NCBI GenBank assembly: GCA_023386495.1
Contig: JAEWJS010000056.1
Location: forward strand, 5,434-69,433
DNA length: 64,000 bases
Source of the DNA: Bacillota bacterium
GTDB lineage: Bacteria > Bacillota > Bacilli > Paenibacillales > Paenibacillaceae
Direction: 5' to 3'
Within the stretch, counting starts at the first letter, position 1. The number at the start of each line of letters is the position of its first letter. The notes beneath the pieces are model-generated. The model did no database searches, was not told where the DNA came from, and worked only from the letters and a program-made list of their open reading frames with translations. The position numbers and the translations under genes are program-made. Of this stretch, positions 17,067 to 27,978 are shown one piece after another.

Positions 17067-17195
17067 GCGGAAATAAAAAAAGTATACAAAATAATGCACA
17101 AAATATAGTGCGAATTATTGTAATATCGGGTATACTGTTGTTGAGGCTAATTGATAAAGCGGAGATATAGAAATCGATAGTATGAGGATAATTCC

Positions 17196-17534
17196 GTGGA
17201 AAGGACTAACATGATAACAAATACGTTTGAACCAAAGGAACTGTTGCCGTTCAGTCAATTGAGGACGCTCAATCAGAAAGATCTGCTGCAATCTTTGGAA
17301 CAGAACGACAAGCTCGGTATCGTCATCAAAGACCAATTGAAGGTCGCGATGATCGACATGGACAAATATCAACAAATGGTGAATGCCCTCCAAGAGTACG
17401 AGCGACTGCAGGATTGGGTCGAAGAGCGAGAGCTCTACGAGCGGATCGGCCAACGTGAGGAAAGCGACGGGGCCGTAGAATTCAAGGAAGGCATGTCACT
17501 CTTGGAAATGGCGGGCATTCATCCGAGGAGATGA
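17196..17534 (+). CDS. Phd/YefM-like putative antitoxin
   Basis: 112 aa (107 from ATG 17211). The N-terminal half (FSQLRTLNQKDLLQSLEQNDKLGIVIKDQLKVAMIDMDKYQQM) has the layout of Phd/YefM antitoxins: a DNA-binding fold with an L-x-x-L helix, a strand GIVIKDQ-KVAMID and the helix DKYQQMVNAL. The C-terminal part is Glu-rich and would be the toxin-binding tail. Both GTG 17196 (after GAGGAT) and ATG 17211 (after AAAGGA) have a plausible ribosome binding site. The next gene starts 12 bases later, as expected for an antitoxin-toxin operon. Assignment rests on pattern only. Confidence 0.6.
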   Translation: MERTNMITNTFEPKELLPFSQLRTLNQKDLLQSLEQNDKLGIVIKDQLKVAMIDMDKYQQMVNALQEYERLQDWVEERELYERIGQREESDGAVEFKEGMSLLEMAGIHPRR

Positions 17535-17546
17535 CCGTCGCAGCGT

Positions 17547-17936
17547 ATGGAACAGGATACGAAGCTGAAGCTGGAGAAGGAAGTTCTGCTAGAAGACATC
17601 CCTGCTATACATGAAGCATACGGGGACAACGTCCGTGAACGTGATGAATGCATCGCCCGAATCGAGAATGAACTCATACGAATCACACGGTATCCCGCGC
17701 GAGAAGGCAAGCCATGCCTGTATGAACCATTGCGATCACAAGGTCTGAGAAGCGTGAAGCTATTCTCGTCCAGAGCCTTGCAACTATCAGGTGAAAAGCC
17801 TGATCTTAGAATCCTCTATCGGTATGATGAGGAGCAGCAGCTAGTACGTATAAGAAGCATTGGATTCCGACAGAAAGAGCGGCCGCGGCCGGGTACTGAT
17901 CCATACAGCAAGGCGGGGCGTCGTACGGAGTCGTGA
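17547..17936 (+). CDS. RelE/ParE-like putative toxin
   Basis: 129 aa basic protein. The central region, with YEPLRSQGLRSVKLF, DLRILYRYD and VRIRSIGFRQKERP, follows the RelE/ParE pattern: a strand with positive charges, then LRILYR, then a final strand IxxIGxR. The long helical N-terminus (about 1-50) is more extensive than in typical RelE. It follows the Phd-like gene by 12 bases, in the antitoxin-first order. GAGGAG lies 16 bases from the ATG, so translation may be coupled to the upstream gene. A strong hairpin ends the unit. Confidence 0.6.
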   Translation: MEQDTKLKLEKEVLLEDIPAIHEAYGDNVRERDECIARIENELIRITRYPAREGKPCLYEPLRSQGLRSVKLFSSRALQLSGEKPDLRILYRYDEEQQLVRIRSIGFRQKERPRPGTDPYSKAGRRTES

Positions 17937-17952
17937 AAGATGTAAAGAATAG

Positions 17953-17985
17953 CTAGAGCCTTCCGCATGGCGCGGAGGGCTCTAG
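17953..17985. terminator. Bidirectional terminator hairpin
   Basis: CTAGAGCCTTCCGC pairs with GCGGAGGGCTCTAG (14-bp stem with one wobble) between the convergent toxin-like and LapA-like genes. Confidence 0.75.
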
Positions 17986-17991
17986 TTGTTG

Positions 17992-18378
17992 TCAATGCGG
18001 GCGATGAGGTGGGGCGTCGACGGCCGCAGTTGCGTCTCGGGAGCTGCCGCCGGTGCCGGTCTCTTCGGTTCTCGTGAGCCCGGTGCTATCATCGAACACG
18101 GTGACGATCGTGCCGCCCTCTTCGTCCGGCGGCGTCGCGAGCGCCAACTGCTTCTCGAGCGTCTTGATGCGGCGCTGCATCCGGTATTGGCGCACGATGC
18201 CGAACAAGCCGACCATCAGGCCGCCGAGCAGTGCCGACGCGAGGATGACGAGGATGAGCGGCGTCTCGGTCTGGACGAACAGAAAATCAACCATCACCGG
18301 GTCGACGTTAATGACCGCGAAGATGCCCGTAATGAGCGCGAACAGCAAGGCTGCGAGAATAATCCATTGTACCTTCAT
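17992..18378 (-). CDS. LapA-like (DUF1049) small membrane protein
   Basis: 128 aa. Two hydrophobic segments near the N-terminus (WIILAALLFALITGIFAVIN and LILVILASALLGGLMVGLFG), separated by VDPVMVDFLFVQTETP, are the typical LapA/DUF1049 layout. A cytoplasmic helix QYRMQRRIKTLEKQLA and an acidic, Thr/Ala-rich tail follow. GGGAGGT precedes ATG 18378. The same frame continues open antisense to glnS as far as 20106, but that extension is a shadow. Function in Firmicutes is unknown. Confidence 0.82.
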   Translation of the reverse strand: MKVQWIILAALLFALITGIFAVINVDPVMVDFLFVQTETPLILVILASALLGGLMVGLFGIVRQYRMQRRIKTLEKQLALATPPDEEGGTIVTVFDDSTGLTRTEETGTGGSSRDATAAVDAPPHRPH

Positions 18379-18516
18379 AACGAGCTTACCTCCCTTAGGC
18401 GCGAAGCGCGAATGCGTATACAGTAGTATTAACCAGATTGGACGAGAATGATTGCTGGCTTGTATCGGCGGGGTCTTATATTTTGCGCGGGATTTGTGTA
18501 TGATAGGAGGATAATT

Positions 18517-20202
<1,686 letters not shown>

Positions 20203-20208
20203 GGGAAA

Positions 20209-20240
20209 GGCGGCTCCAGTTCATGTAGGAGCCGTCTTTT
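20209..20240 (+). terminator. Terminator of glnS
   Basis: GGCGGCTCC (20209-20217) pairs with GGAGCCGTC (20228-20236) and is followed by TTTT. Confidence 0.8.
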
Positions 20241-20419
20241 CTATGCCTAGAAACAAGTATTTTGGGATTCGAATACGAATTTTAACTTGGGCAAATGTCA
20301 TTTGGTTTTACAAAAAATGTCGGAAAATATTAGTCGATTGTGAAGGGCTAAATACCTATTCGACAAGATGAAATCATGATATGCTCCTCTAGTAAATATT
20401 ACTAGTTTTGGAGGGTGTC

Positions 20420-23400
20420 ATGCGCGCACTACATCAGAGGTTAATCGTTAAATTGCTCACCGCCGTCATGCTCGCCGCTCTGTTTGCCGGAATCGGCACG
20501 ACTCAGCAGGCACAGGCGGCACCGGGGGACTCCCCGGTCGTGATGAACACGGACTGGAAGGCATCCGACATTGTACCGGGCAAAGTCTTGGTCAAGTACA
20601 AAAAGGCACCCAAAACGGATAAACGAGGTGCTTCGATGCAACGGAGCTTGATCGGCCCAAGGCTCGTCTCGCTGACGCTCCCAGAGGGAGCGGATCTTCG
20701 CGAGACGATTGCCAAGCTGAAAACCGATCCGAACGTCGAATACGCCGAGCCGGTGTATAAGGCGGAGCTGATCCGCCCCGTTATGTCGGTGCAGTCCGAC
20801 GGTGAAGAAGCAGTGACTGAGTATGTGTACGACGGACCTGAATCGTACATGCAGTATTGGGGCCACTATGCGATGGATATCCTGCCGCTGCGGGCCGAGA
20901 CCACGCAAGAAGAGGTCGGTGAAGTGACCATCGCCGTCATCGATACGGGGATCGATGCCTCGCATCCCGATCTCGCAGGCTATGTGCTTGATGGGTACGA
21001 CTTCGTCAATGACGAAGAAGACGCGTACGACGACGAAGGCCATGGGACGCATGTAGCGGGCATCATCGGCGCTTGGGCGGACAGTCCCGGCGGATATACC
21101 GGCGTCGCACCGGGCGTCAAGATGCTTCCGGTCAAAGTCTTGGATGAAGACGGCTATGGCGACTCGGAATGGATTGCGTTAGGCATCGAGTATGCTGTCG
21201 AGCAAGGCGTCGATATCATTAACATGAGCTTGGGCATTCCGTTCTACAGTTATGCCGTACATGATGCGATCAAGCAAGCCGAAGCGGCAGGTATATTGGT
21301 ACTGGCAGCGTCGGGCAACGAGAGTAACCATTGGATCGATACCGAGCTAGGTCAACGGACTTATCCTGAAGAACTCGACACCGATCGTTACGCCGCCTTC
21401 CCAGGCTTCCCTGCCGCTCTCGATGAGGTGGTCAGTGTAGGGGCGATCGCGCAATTGACCGAGGACACTTATACGATCGCGGATTTTTCCAACCCCGGCA
21501 ATGTCGACTTTGTCGCACCAGGCGTCAAAATTTACAGTACGAAGCCTGACGGCAAGTATGAGTATCTTGACGGTACATCGATGGCGACTCCATATGCTGC
21601 AGGCGTAGCGGCACTGATCAAGGCCAATCATCCGATCTTGAACGGACAGGATCTTAAATCCATCCTGACAGCATCCGCCTCTCGAGATGAACTGGCCCCG
21701 CTGCCGGGAGATTATGCGGAATATTTGGCGCTGATAGAGCCGTTCCTATCCTTTGCATACTATGATGTTGTAAATTTGGACAGGGATATTGACGACGAGG
21801 TCACTTACGGCTCAGGATTACTCAATGCCAGTGCTGCATATACGGAGACGTATGTCCGGATCAATTATATTGAGGACGATCTTGACACGGACGCTAGCGT
21901 CACCATGGACGTCTATATGATCGATCTGAACGATTATATCGTGGACTCCGATGCCGAAGTCGAGTTGGTCGCCCGCTCGTACGATGAGGGGAGTATGTTC
22001 CGCACGGATGACGAGATCATCACCGTACAGGCCGGCGTACTTGAGGAAGGAGTTGCCCGCCTCACGATTGATCTAGGCGAACCATCTGATGCCTACTCCT
22101 ACTACATATACGCCAAGTGGCAAGAGGATGGCATCGAACGCCGCTCGAATGTGTATCGCTTCGTGCTTCGGCCGGAGATGCCGACATCCAGCTTGGAATC
22201 AGGCACTTATGCCGGTACGCGTACGGTGATGGTGACGAGCGCTACGCCGGGAGCCGAAATTTATTACGAGCTGTACCCCGAGGATATCGAACATTTCGAG
22301 TACGGCATTATTGCTTCTGGCGAGACGATCGAAGTAACCGAGACCGCATTATTATCGATCTTCTCCTTCAAGAATGGCGTCAATAGCGATAACTATTCCC
22401 AGTATCTATACGAAATCGAGCCAGTCCCAGCGACCACCCCCGGTGGAGGCGGAAGCGTAACTACGCCGCCTGGCAACTCCATAGTAGTGACGCCGCAGCA
22501 GCCTTCTACTGATGGCGTGGTCGAGACCGACAAGTCCAAGCTGTTGGAGCAGCTTGAGAAGGGCGAGCCCAATATCGTCATTGATGTGCCGGCTTCTATC
22601 GGTCCGTCCAGGACGGTTAAGCTTGACGCCGATGTGCTGAGGAAGGCTGCTGAGCTGGGCAAGCCCATTCAGGTCAAGCAGGATGGCCTCGTATTCAATC
22701 TGCCGCCGGGTCTCCTGAGTTCGGACGTCTCCGGCACGATCGAACTGAAGACAACGCACAATTCGACGCGGACAATTCCGGGAGCCGCAGGCAAGCCGCT
22801 GTCCAAGGTTTACGATTTTACACTGTCGGTTGCCGGGCAGACGGTATCCTCGTTTGCCAAGCCGATCGGAATCACGTTCACCGTGGATACGACCGGATTG
22901 CAGCACAAGCATCAGGTTGGCGTATACACTTATAACGAGCAGACAAGCAATTGGGACTATGTTGGAGGCAAGTGGAGCGCAGACGGGGAGATGAAGGCTC
23001 AACTGCATCATTTCTCCGAGTATGCGGTCCTCGAAGCGAACAAGACGTTCCAAGATCTGAAGGGCCACTGGGCTCGGACAGAGATCGAGGCACTCGCCGC
23101 CAGACAGATCGTTACAGGGGCTACGGATGCGATGTACGCACCTAGAACCGTAGTGACGAGAGCACAGATGGCCGCGCTCTTGGCACGTACCTTGCGTCTT
23201 GACCAGTCGGACAAGGTGTCGGAGTTCACGGATGTGTCGTCCACGGCGTGGTATGCCGGAGCGATCCAAGCAGTTAAGGAAGCGGGGCTCGCCAAGGGCA
23301 TCACCGATACGACGTTCGATCCGAACGGTACGATTACCCGTGAACAACTTGCAGTCTTGGCGGTCAATGCTTACCTGCACCTGAGTGATAAGACATTGGC

Positions 23401-23596
23401 AGACATTGCGATTACGCAAGAAGTGAAGTACTCGGACGAGGGGCTTGTCAGTCCATGGGCGCGCCAGCAGGTCCGGACCGCATCTGCGCTCGGGCTCATG
23501 GAAGGCTTCGAGGGCGGCGAATTCGATCCGAAGGCGTCGGTCAATCGGGATCAGGCAGCTGTCATTCTGTACCGATTGTTGGAGATGGAACCATAA
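20420..23596 (+). CDS. Cell-surface subtilisin-like serine protease with three SLH domains
   Basis: 1058 aa exported S8 peptidase. It has a signal peptide (LLTAVMLAALFAG, cleavage after AQA near residue 33), then an I9-like propeptide region (about 50-120). The catalytic triad is Asp175 (AVIDTGID), His208 (HGTHVAG) and Ser387 (DGTSMATPYAAG), with SGNES as the oxyanion Asn. A long beta-rich middle region includes a chitobiase-like segment (about 585-660) and a Gly/Pro/Thr linker. Three SLH modules (about 877-1058) anchor it non-covalently to the secondary wall polymer. ATG 20420 follows GGAGG. The nearby SLH protein and surface-glycan locus fit a shared envelope role. Confidence 0.93.
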   Translation: MRALHQRLIVKLLTAVMLAALFAGIGTTQQAQAAPGDSPVVMNTDWKASDIVPGKVLVKYKKAPKTDKRGASMQRSLIGPRLVSLTLPEGADLRETIAKLKTDPNVEYAEPVYKAELIRPVMSVQSDGEEAVTEYVYDGPESYMQYWGHYAMDILPLRAETTQEEVGEVTIAVIDTGIDASHPDLAGYVLDGYDFVNDEEDAYDDEGHGTHVAGIIGAWADSPGGYTGVAPGVKMLPVKVLDEDGYGDSEWIALGIEYAVEQGVDIINMSLGIPFYSYAVHDAIKQAEAAGILVLAASGNESNHWIDTELGQRTYPEELDTDRYAAFPGFPAALDEVVSVGAIAQLTEDTYTIADFSNPGNVDFVAPGVKIYSTKPDGKYEYLDGTSMATPYAAGVAALIKANHPILNGQDLKSILTASASRDELAPLPGDYAEYLALIEPFLSFAYYDVVNLDRDIDDEVTYGSGLLNASAAYTETYVRINYIEDDLDTDASVTMDVYMIDLNDYIVDSDAEVELVARSYDEGSMFRTDDEIITVQAGVLEEGVARLTIDLGEPSDAYSYYIYAKWQEDGIERRSNVYRFVLRPEMPTSSLESGTYAGTRTVMVTSATPGAEIYYELYPEDIEHFEYGIIASGETIEVTETALLSIFSFKNGVNSDNYSQYLYEIEPVPATTPGGGGSVTTPPGNSIVVTPQQPSTDGVVETDKSKLLEQLEKGEPNIVIDVPASIGPSRTVKLDADVLRKAAELGKPIQVKQDGLVFNLPPGLLSSDVSGTIELKTTHNSTRTIPGAAGKPLSKVYDFTLSVAGQTVSSFAKPIGITFTVDTTGLQHKHQVGVYTYNEQTSNWDYVGGKWSADGEMKAQLHHFSEYAVLEANKTFQDLKGHWARTEIEALAARQIVTGATDAMYAPRTVVTRAQMAALLARTLRLDQSDKVSEFTDVSSTAWYAGAIQAVKEAGLAKGITDTTFDPNGTITREQLAVLAVNAYLHLSDKTLADIAITQEVKYSDEGLVSPWARQQVRTASALGLMEGFEGGEFDPKASVNRDQAAVILYRLLEMEP

Positions 23597-23631
23597 GCGA
23601 AGAGAGTGATACTAGCAAGGGTGAAATAATG

Positions 23632-23671
23632 AGAGCCCCGTTCCACGCCTAGAGCGATGGAACGGGGCTCT
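23632..23671 (+). terminator. Terminator of the SLH protease gene
   Basis: Perfect 14-bp stem (AGAGCCCCGTTCCA and its complement), 36 bases after the stop codon, followed by a short T-rich stretch. Confidence 0.7.
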
Positions 23672-23697
23672 TGCCCGTTCGAATAAGAGCATACAAA

Positions 23698-23719
23698 AAG
23701 AGACCCCGAAGGGTCTCTT
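23698..23719 (-). terminator. Terminator of the SLH surface protein gene
   Basis: AAGAGACCC-CGAA-GGGTCTCTT; on the - strand it is followed by TTTTTG. It sits 12 bases past the stop codon. Confidence 0.8.
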
Positions 23720-23730
23720 CTGTTACTGGA

Positions 23731-25329
23731 TTAGTTGAGGAATCCAACGTTGCCCAGCAAACGGATAACCATTGTAGCGGCTTCAGCACGGTTCGAAGTA
23801 GCCAGTGGCGCTACCGAAGTAGCGGATTGACCCTTAACGATACCAGCGCTTACTGCTGCTGCAACTTCCGCTTTCGCCCAACCAAGCTTGTCAGCATCGG
23901 AGTAAGCCGCCAGCGCCTCGGATACTTGCTCATCCGTCAGCGTGACTTCTTTACCTGCGAATTTGCTCGCACGTACCACCATTGCTGCCAGTTCTTGACG
24001 AGTGATGACTGCGCTCGGACGGAACGTTCCAGCCGTGTCGCCGTTGACGATGCCTGCGTTAGCAGCTGCTGCTACTGCGCCTGCATACCAAGCGGACGAA
24101 TCCACGTCGGAGAACTTATCCGTCGTTGCGGACGTCGACAGGCCGAGTGCACGAACGATCATAGCCGCGAATTCAGCGCGGGTGATTGCACGCGTAGGCT
24201 CGAACTTGTCAGCGCCTGTGCCTTCTACGATCAGGTTGCTAGCCAACTTCTCTACATCGTCTTTCGACCAGTGGTTAGCGAGGTCCGCGAAGGACTTCGA
24301 ACCTGTTTCGATTACCGTGTAGATCGAGTTGCCAGGACGTTTCAGCGTCGCTACACCGTTCGAGAACGTTGCAGGAACGAAGCTGAATTTGCCCGTTGCC
24401 GGATCGTAGAGAACACCAGTTACGTCGGAGCTAGAAGTGTAGTTGATCGTACGCGAGACATAAGAATTGAAGTTGTTCACTTCAACCTTCTTGTCACCCG
24501 CAACGGCTTCAACTTTGAAATCAACGACATTGCCGACTACTTTACCGCCTGCCTTCGTAGCTGCCGCTTCAACGTTAGTCTTAGCTTCGCCAGTCAGAAC
24601 ATCGATCGTTACCGTAATCGTCAGACCGTCAATTTCAACACCCAGTTCCTTCGCCAGCTCTTCCAGGTTCAGCTCGCTCGTAGGCAACGTGTAAGAAGCA
24701 CCGTTAGCTACGATTGTGACTGTACCACCGCTCGTCAGAGCGGATGCAGGAAGGTGAGCTTGGTTACCGGAGATTGCGATCGTAGCGGAACCATCGGCCA
24801 GAGCATTCTTCAGGAGCTCAGCGTTTACCACGCCGTTAGCGCCCGTAACAATGTCAGTACCAGAAGGAGCAGCTACGCCACCACCGCCAGTGTTGCCACC
24901 TGTGGATGGGCGGACGATGTTGCTGTATACATCACTCGATACATACGTAGCGTCAGCTACTTGGTAGCTGAAGTTCAGCTTGTCATCGACAGACGATGCG
25001 TTATCAAGCTCGAAGCGATAGTAGTAATCGCCTGCGTTTGCACCTGCGACATTGTAAGTACCGTATACAGCAGTGATCGTCTTAACGAATTCACCATTCT
25101 CATCGTAAACATTGACGATGATGTTACCATTCTCATCGAACAGGTAAGTGTTCGTGTGATCGTAAACATCGTTGCCAACATAAACGTAACCAGTAACCTT
25201 ATCGGTCGAATTGTCGTATGTAACGCCAGCGAACCCTGCGAATGCAACGATCGGCAGCAGCATGGATACGATCATGAGCGAAGCGATAAGGCCAGAAGTT
25301 TTACGCATAAAAAACTTTTTCATTTTCAT
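23731..25329 (-). CDS. SLH-domain surface protein (possible S-layer protein)
   Basis: About 532 aa exported protein. It has a signal peptide (LIASLMIVSMLLPIVAFAG), an N-terminal beta-rich part with repeated DENGN/DENGE strands, a Gly-rich linker (STGGNTGGGGV), a middle beta region, and three C-terminal SLH domains beginning near FADLANHWSKDDVEKLA. Each SLH has the F-DV/W-AGAV pattern. The AAGGAGGTG ribosome binding site is optimal; GTG 25335 lies within it, so ATG 25329 (or 25323) is the real start. It is convergent with the SLH protease and shares orientation with the ligase-like gene behind it. It is small for an S-layer lattice protein, so this could be an accessory wall protein. Confidence 0.88.
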   Translation of the reverse strand: MKMKKFFMRKTSGLIASLMIVSMLLPIVAFAGFAGVTYDNSTDKVTGYVYVGNDVYDHTNTYLFDENGNIIVNVYDENGEFVKTITAVYGTYNVAGANAGDYYYRFELDNASSVDDKLNFSYQVADATYVSSDVYSNIVRPSTGGNTGGGGVAAPSGTDIVTGANGVVNAELLKNALADGSATIAISGNQAHLPASALTSGGTVTIVANGASYTLPTSELNLEELAKELGVEIDGLTITVTIDVLTGEAKTNVEAAATKAGGKVVGNVVDFKVEAVAGDKKVEVNNFNSYVSRTINYTSSSDVTGVLYDPATGKFSFVPATFSNGVATLKRPGNSIYTVIETGSKSFADLANHWSKDDVEKLASNLIVEGTGADKFEPTRAITRAEFAAMIVRALGLSTSATTDKFSDVDSSAWYAGAVAAAANAGIVNGDTAGTFRPSAVITRQELAAMVVRASKFAGKEVTLTDEQVSEALAAYSDADKLGWAKAEVAAAVSAGIVKGQSATSVAPLATSNRAEAATMVIRLLGNVGFLN

Positions 25330-25368
25330 TTTCACCTCCTTTCATGGCAAATTCAGACAGTATTCATC

Positions 25369-25374
25369 ATTATA
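25369..25374 (-). promoter_or_regulatory. -10 box of the SLH surface protein gene
   Basis: TATAAT on the - strand, 40 bases before the start codon; no clear -35. Confidence 0.5.
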
Positions 25375-25440
25375 AAGCAAGATTGATAGGAGGGGAAGTC
25401 TTTTTATGATAGTAATTAATGGTACGGAAGATTTCATGTG

Positions 25441-27885
25441 CTAATTTGTCATGAATAACGAGTCCAACAACATTTTCTCACGTGAATCGACTTCAATCAA
25501 TAGATTCTGCGAATTTTCATCATTTTGTCCCAATGCTTCGAGTGCAGCTATATAGTAACGCACACCTTGTCGAATGTACTGTACGTTCATGTCTTCCTTC
25601 TTCAGCGGTTCAAGCATTGCAGCGGCTAACTCATAATTCCCTTGCTCGTAGTAGATTTGACCAACTGCCTGCTGAATGAAGTTATTCAAGCCGAAGGCGC
25701 GCCCTTGAAGCTGTTCCTCTGGAAGGTTTTCAAGCAGCTGCTTGCGTTCCAGAATAGATTCATATAACGATAGACCACGCAACCAGTCAATGGATGCCTG
25801 GGAGGGATCTGTCTTGTGGATTCTGCGTCCAGCTTCCAAGTATTCCATGATTGCTGCCTCGTAGAATTTGATATCCCATTGGAACTTCTCTATACCTTCT
25901 TCTAAAGTTACCACCGCTAGATTATACTCGCCTAGATCAATGAAGTTGCGATATTTTGCCAGAATCACTTCGCGATTATATGGTTCGTATGCGTAGAATG
26001 CCTCTAATATTTCACGAATTGAATCCGTATACTGCTTGTCCCTCGTCTGACGATAGGCTTGGTTGAGCCAGTCGATCTTAACCAAGGTATACGTTGGATT
26101 AGCTGGTGAACGCTCGATAGCTGCATCTAGCGGTGTTAATAATTCGTGTAGCGGGGGCTTCTCCTTAATGGCTAATGTCGTGGAATGCTTGAACAGACGA
26201 TAAGCAGAATATTCCGTGTAGGACTGGTATAGGGCCACGAGTGACAATATCACGAGTAAGACAGGGACTGCATAACGCCATTTACCAGTCACAAATTGCT
26301 GTCGTTGCAGCCAAGAGACCTTTTGCGGATACACGGCAGCTAAAGAGCCAATCGATAAGAATACTAGACAACCTAGGTAAACATAACTCATGTCAAAGTC
26401 TATCAGACTATGGATGAGGATCGCGATTGAGAAGACGAAGAAGACGAAATGGCTGCGATCATTGCTGTCATCCTGAAGATAATGCCTAAGATAGACGAAG
26501 TATGAGTATCCGACTACGGCGGCCAGTACAATAAATCCTAACCAACCGATTTCCACTAGCGTCTGCATCAAGTAGCTGTGTGCCTGTCGGCTGACGTAGG
26601 GATTGTTCTGGTACATCTCGTACAATGACTTCCAGCCGCCTCCGCCTGCACCGAGCAGCGGATAGTCGGACACAAGCTTCATTGCATCGATATAGAAGGT
26701 CTTGCGCTCAAGTACGCTATGCTGATTAAAATTAATATTCTGCAAACGATCGGCGATACTCGCTGGAAGCAAGCGTGCAGCGAGATTCGTAAACAATAAT
26801 AGTATAGCTCCAAGTAGGCCAGCAATTACGCTGAGACTAGGTATCAGCAAAACGGTCAACTTCCGTTTAGCTATTGTGGATGTCTTCGATTCGAGCCAAG
26901 CTGCTCGATTATTCATGAATAGGATGATAGCCGAGACGAATATGGCGAGAACAAGAACGGCCGCCCAACCTTGCCAAGCCAAGTGGTTCGTAATCGCAAT
27001 AGTGTTTGCGGGCTCGCCCTTGTTGTTAGGCAATACGATCTTAGCGATCTCGATATATCTGGACGATACGAAATTAAGAATCGAGAAGGAGCCAATGAGC
27101 GACAAGATTAACGTAATAACGAACTGAATCTGTTTCGTGAAACGTAGGAACGGTAGAATGCAAAGTACGATTACGGGGGCCAGAACAAGTGCCCCCCGTG
27201 AGTATGTCAGCATGAAGGAGATCCAGATGGGAACGAGCATGAAAGCATGCAGCCCTGCCGTGAATCGACGAGATTCGTGAACGGCCATATAAGCCGCGCA
27301 TAGGAACAGGGCTAATAAGAAGCCGGCATACGTATTGGAATATTGGAATACCGAAGCCATGCGGTAGGTGCCGCTAGTATGCCAGATCGCGTCAGGGGCG
27401 AAGAGTTGGCCGAACATATTGAAGAGCCCGAAGATAACGATCGAGTACCCGCCTAGCAGCAGGGCGTGTTCCAGAACTTTCCGTGATACAGTTGTGTCAG
27501 TCAGATACAATCCAAATATGTAGAAGATGGCGAACATGCAAGCGACGAGCGCCATGGATTGAGCAGAATAAGTCGATACAGCATTGAGTGAAGAAATCCA
27601 ATACGCTGTAGGTAACAGTAATATTGCGATAGATAACAGAGATTGCGTGCTGTTCAACTGCCATTTCCGAATGACATGAATTATCGCGACTAGAAATAAC
27701 GGCAACACATATAGACTTGCTTCAAGGATGTTGGCTTCGAATTGAACGCTATAGCCATTGAATAGCGCCTGCTGATAGGGGAATGCGAAGATGAAGATGA
27801 TGACGCCGACAATGGACAGCCAATATAGTAATGAGAAGTCAGGTACTTCACCACCGTTTTTGACACTTTTACCAGATTGGGCCAT
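25441..27885 (-). CDS. O-antigen polymerase/ligase-like membrane protein with TPR tail
   Basis: 814 aa. Roughly the first 500 residues hold about 12 hydrophobic segments, with the Wzy_C core containing GAGGGGWKSLYEMYQ and RQAHSYLMQTLVEIGWLG, the conserved Arg/His loop region of WaaL/Wzy-type enzymes. A soluble C-terminal region (about 545-814) is helical and repeat-like (TPR-type). This architecture is shared by the predicted oligosaccharyl:protein transferases (WsfB/WsaB type) of S-layer glycosylation loci. It lies next to an SLH protein and the glycan-synthesis genes. A polysaccharide polymerase is the alternative. AAGGAGC precedes the ATG. Confidence 0.8.
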   Translation of the reverse strand: MAQSGKSVKNGGEVPDFSLLYWLSIVGVIIFIFAFPYQQALFNGYSVQFEANILEASLYVLPLFLVAIIHVIRKWQLNSTQSLLSIAILLLPTAYWISSLNAVSTYSAQSMALVACMFAIFYIFGLYLTDTTVSRKVLEHALLLGGYSIVIFGLFNMFGQLFAPDAIWHTSGTYRMASVFQYSNTYAGFLLALFLCAAYMAVHESRRFTAGLHAFMLVPIWISFMLTYSRGALVLAPVIVLCILPFLRFTKQIQFVITLILSLIGSFSILNFVSSRYIEIAKIVLPNNKGEPANTIAITNHLAWQGWAAVLVLAIFVSAIILFMNNRAAWLESKTSTIAKRKLTVLLIPSLSVIAGLLGAILLLFTNLAARLLPASIADRLQNINFNQHSVLERKTFYIDAMKLVSDYPLLGAGGGGWKSLYEMYQNNPYVSRQAHSYLMQTLVEIGWLGFIVLAAVVGYSYFVYLRHYLQDDSNDRSHFVFFVFSIAILIHSLIDFDMSYVYLGCLVFLSIGSLAAVYPQKVSWLQRQQFVTGKWRYAVPVLLVILSLVALYQSYTEYSAYRLFKHSTTLAIKEKPPLHELLTPLDAAIERSPANPTYTLVKIDWLNQAYRQTRDKQYTDSIREILEAFYAYEPYNREVILAKYRNFIDLGEYNLAVVTLEEGIEKFQWDIKFYEAAIMEYLEAGRRIHKTDPSQASIDWLRGLSLYESILERKQLLENLPEEQLQGRAFGLNNFIQQAVGQIYYEQGNYELAAAMLEPLKKEDMNVQYIRQGVRYYIAALEALGQNDENSQNLLIEVDSREKMLLDSLFMTN

Positions 27886-27919
27886 GGTATGCGCTCCTTT
27901 ATATCTAATAATTCAATGT

Positions 27920-27938
27920 TTAACATTCTAGCAGAATG
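27920..27938. terminator. Intergenic hairpin
   Basis: Perfect 8-bp stem AACATTCT-AGC-AGAATGTT between the GT2 gene and the ligase-like gene on the - strand. No T-run follows, so it may attenuate or protect the transcript ends. Confidence 0.4.
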
Positions 27939-27978
27939 TTAGTTTGGATGATATACTTCATGACCACTTAATGGCTAG

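Noticed and set aside
23671..25386. 571-codon + strand frame antisense to the SLH surface protein gene
   Set aside because: Translation is Cys/Arg-rich and protein-unlike; the - strand has a signal peptide, SLH domains, promoter and terminator.
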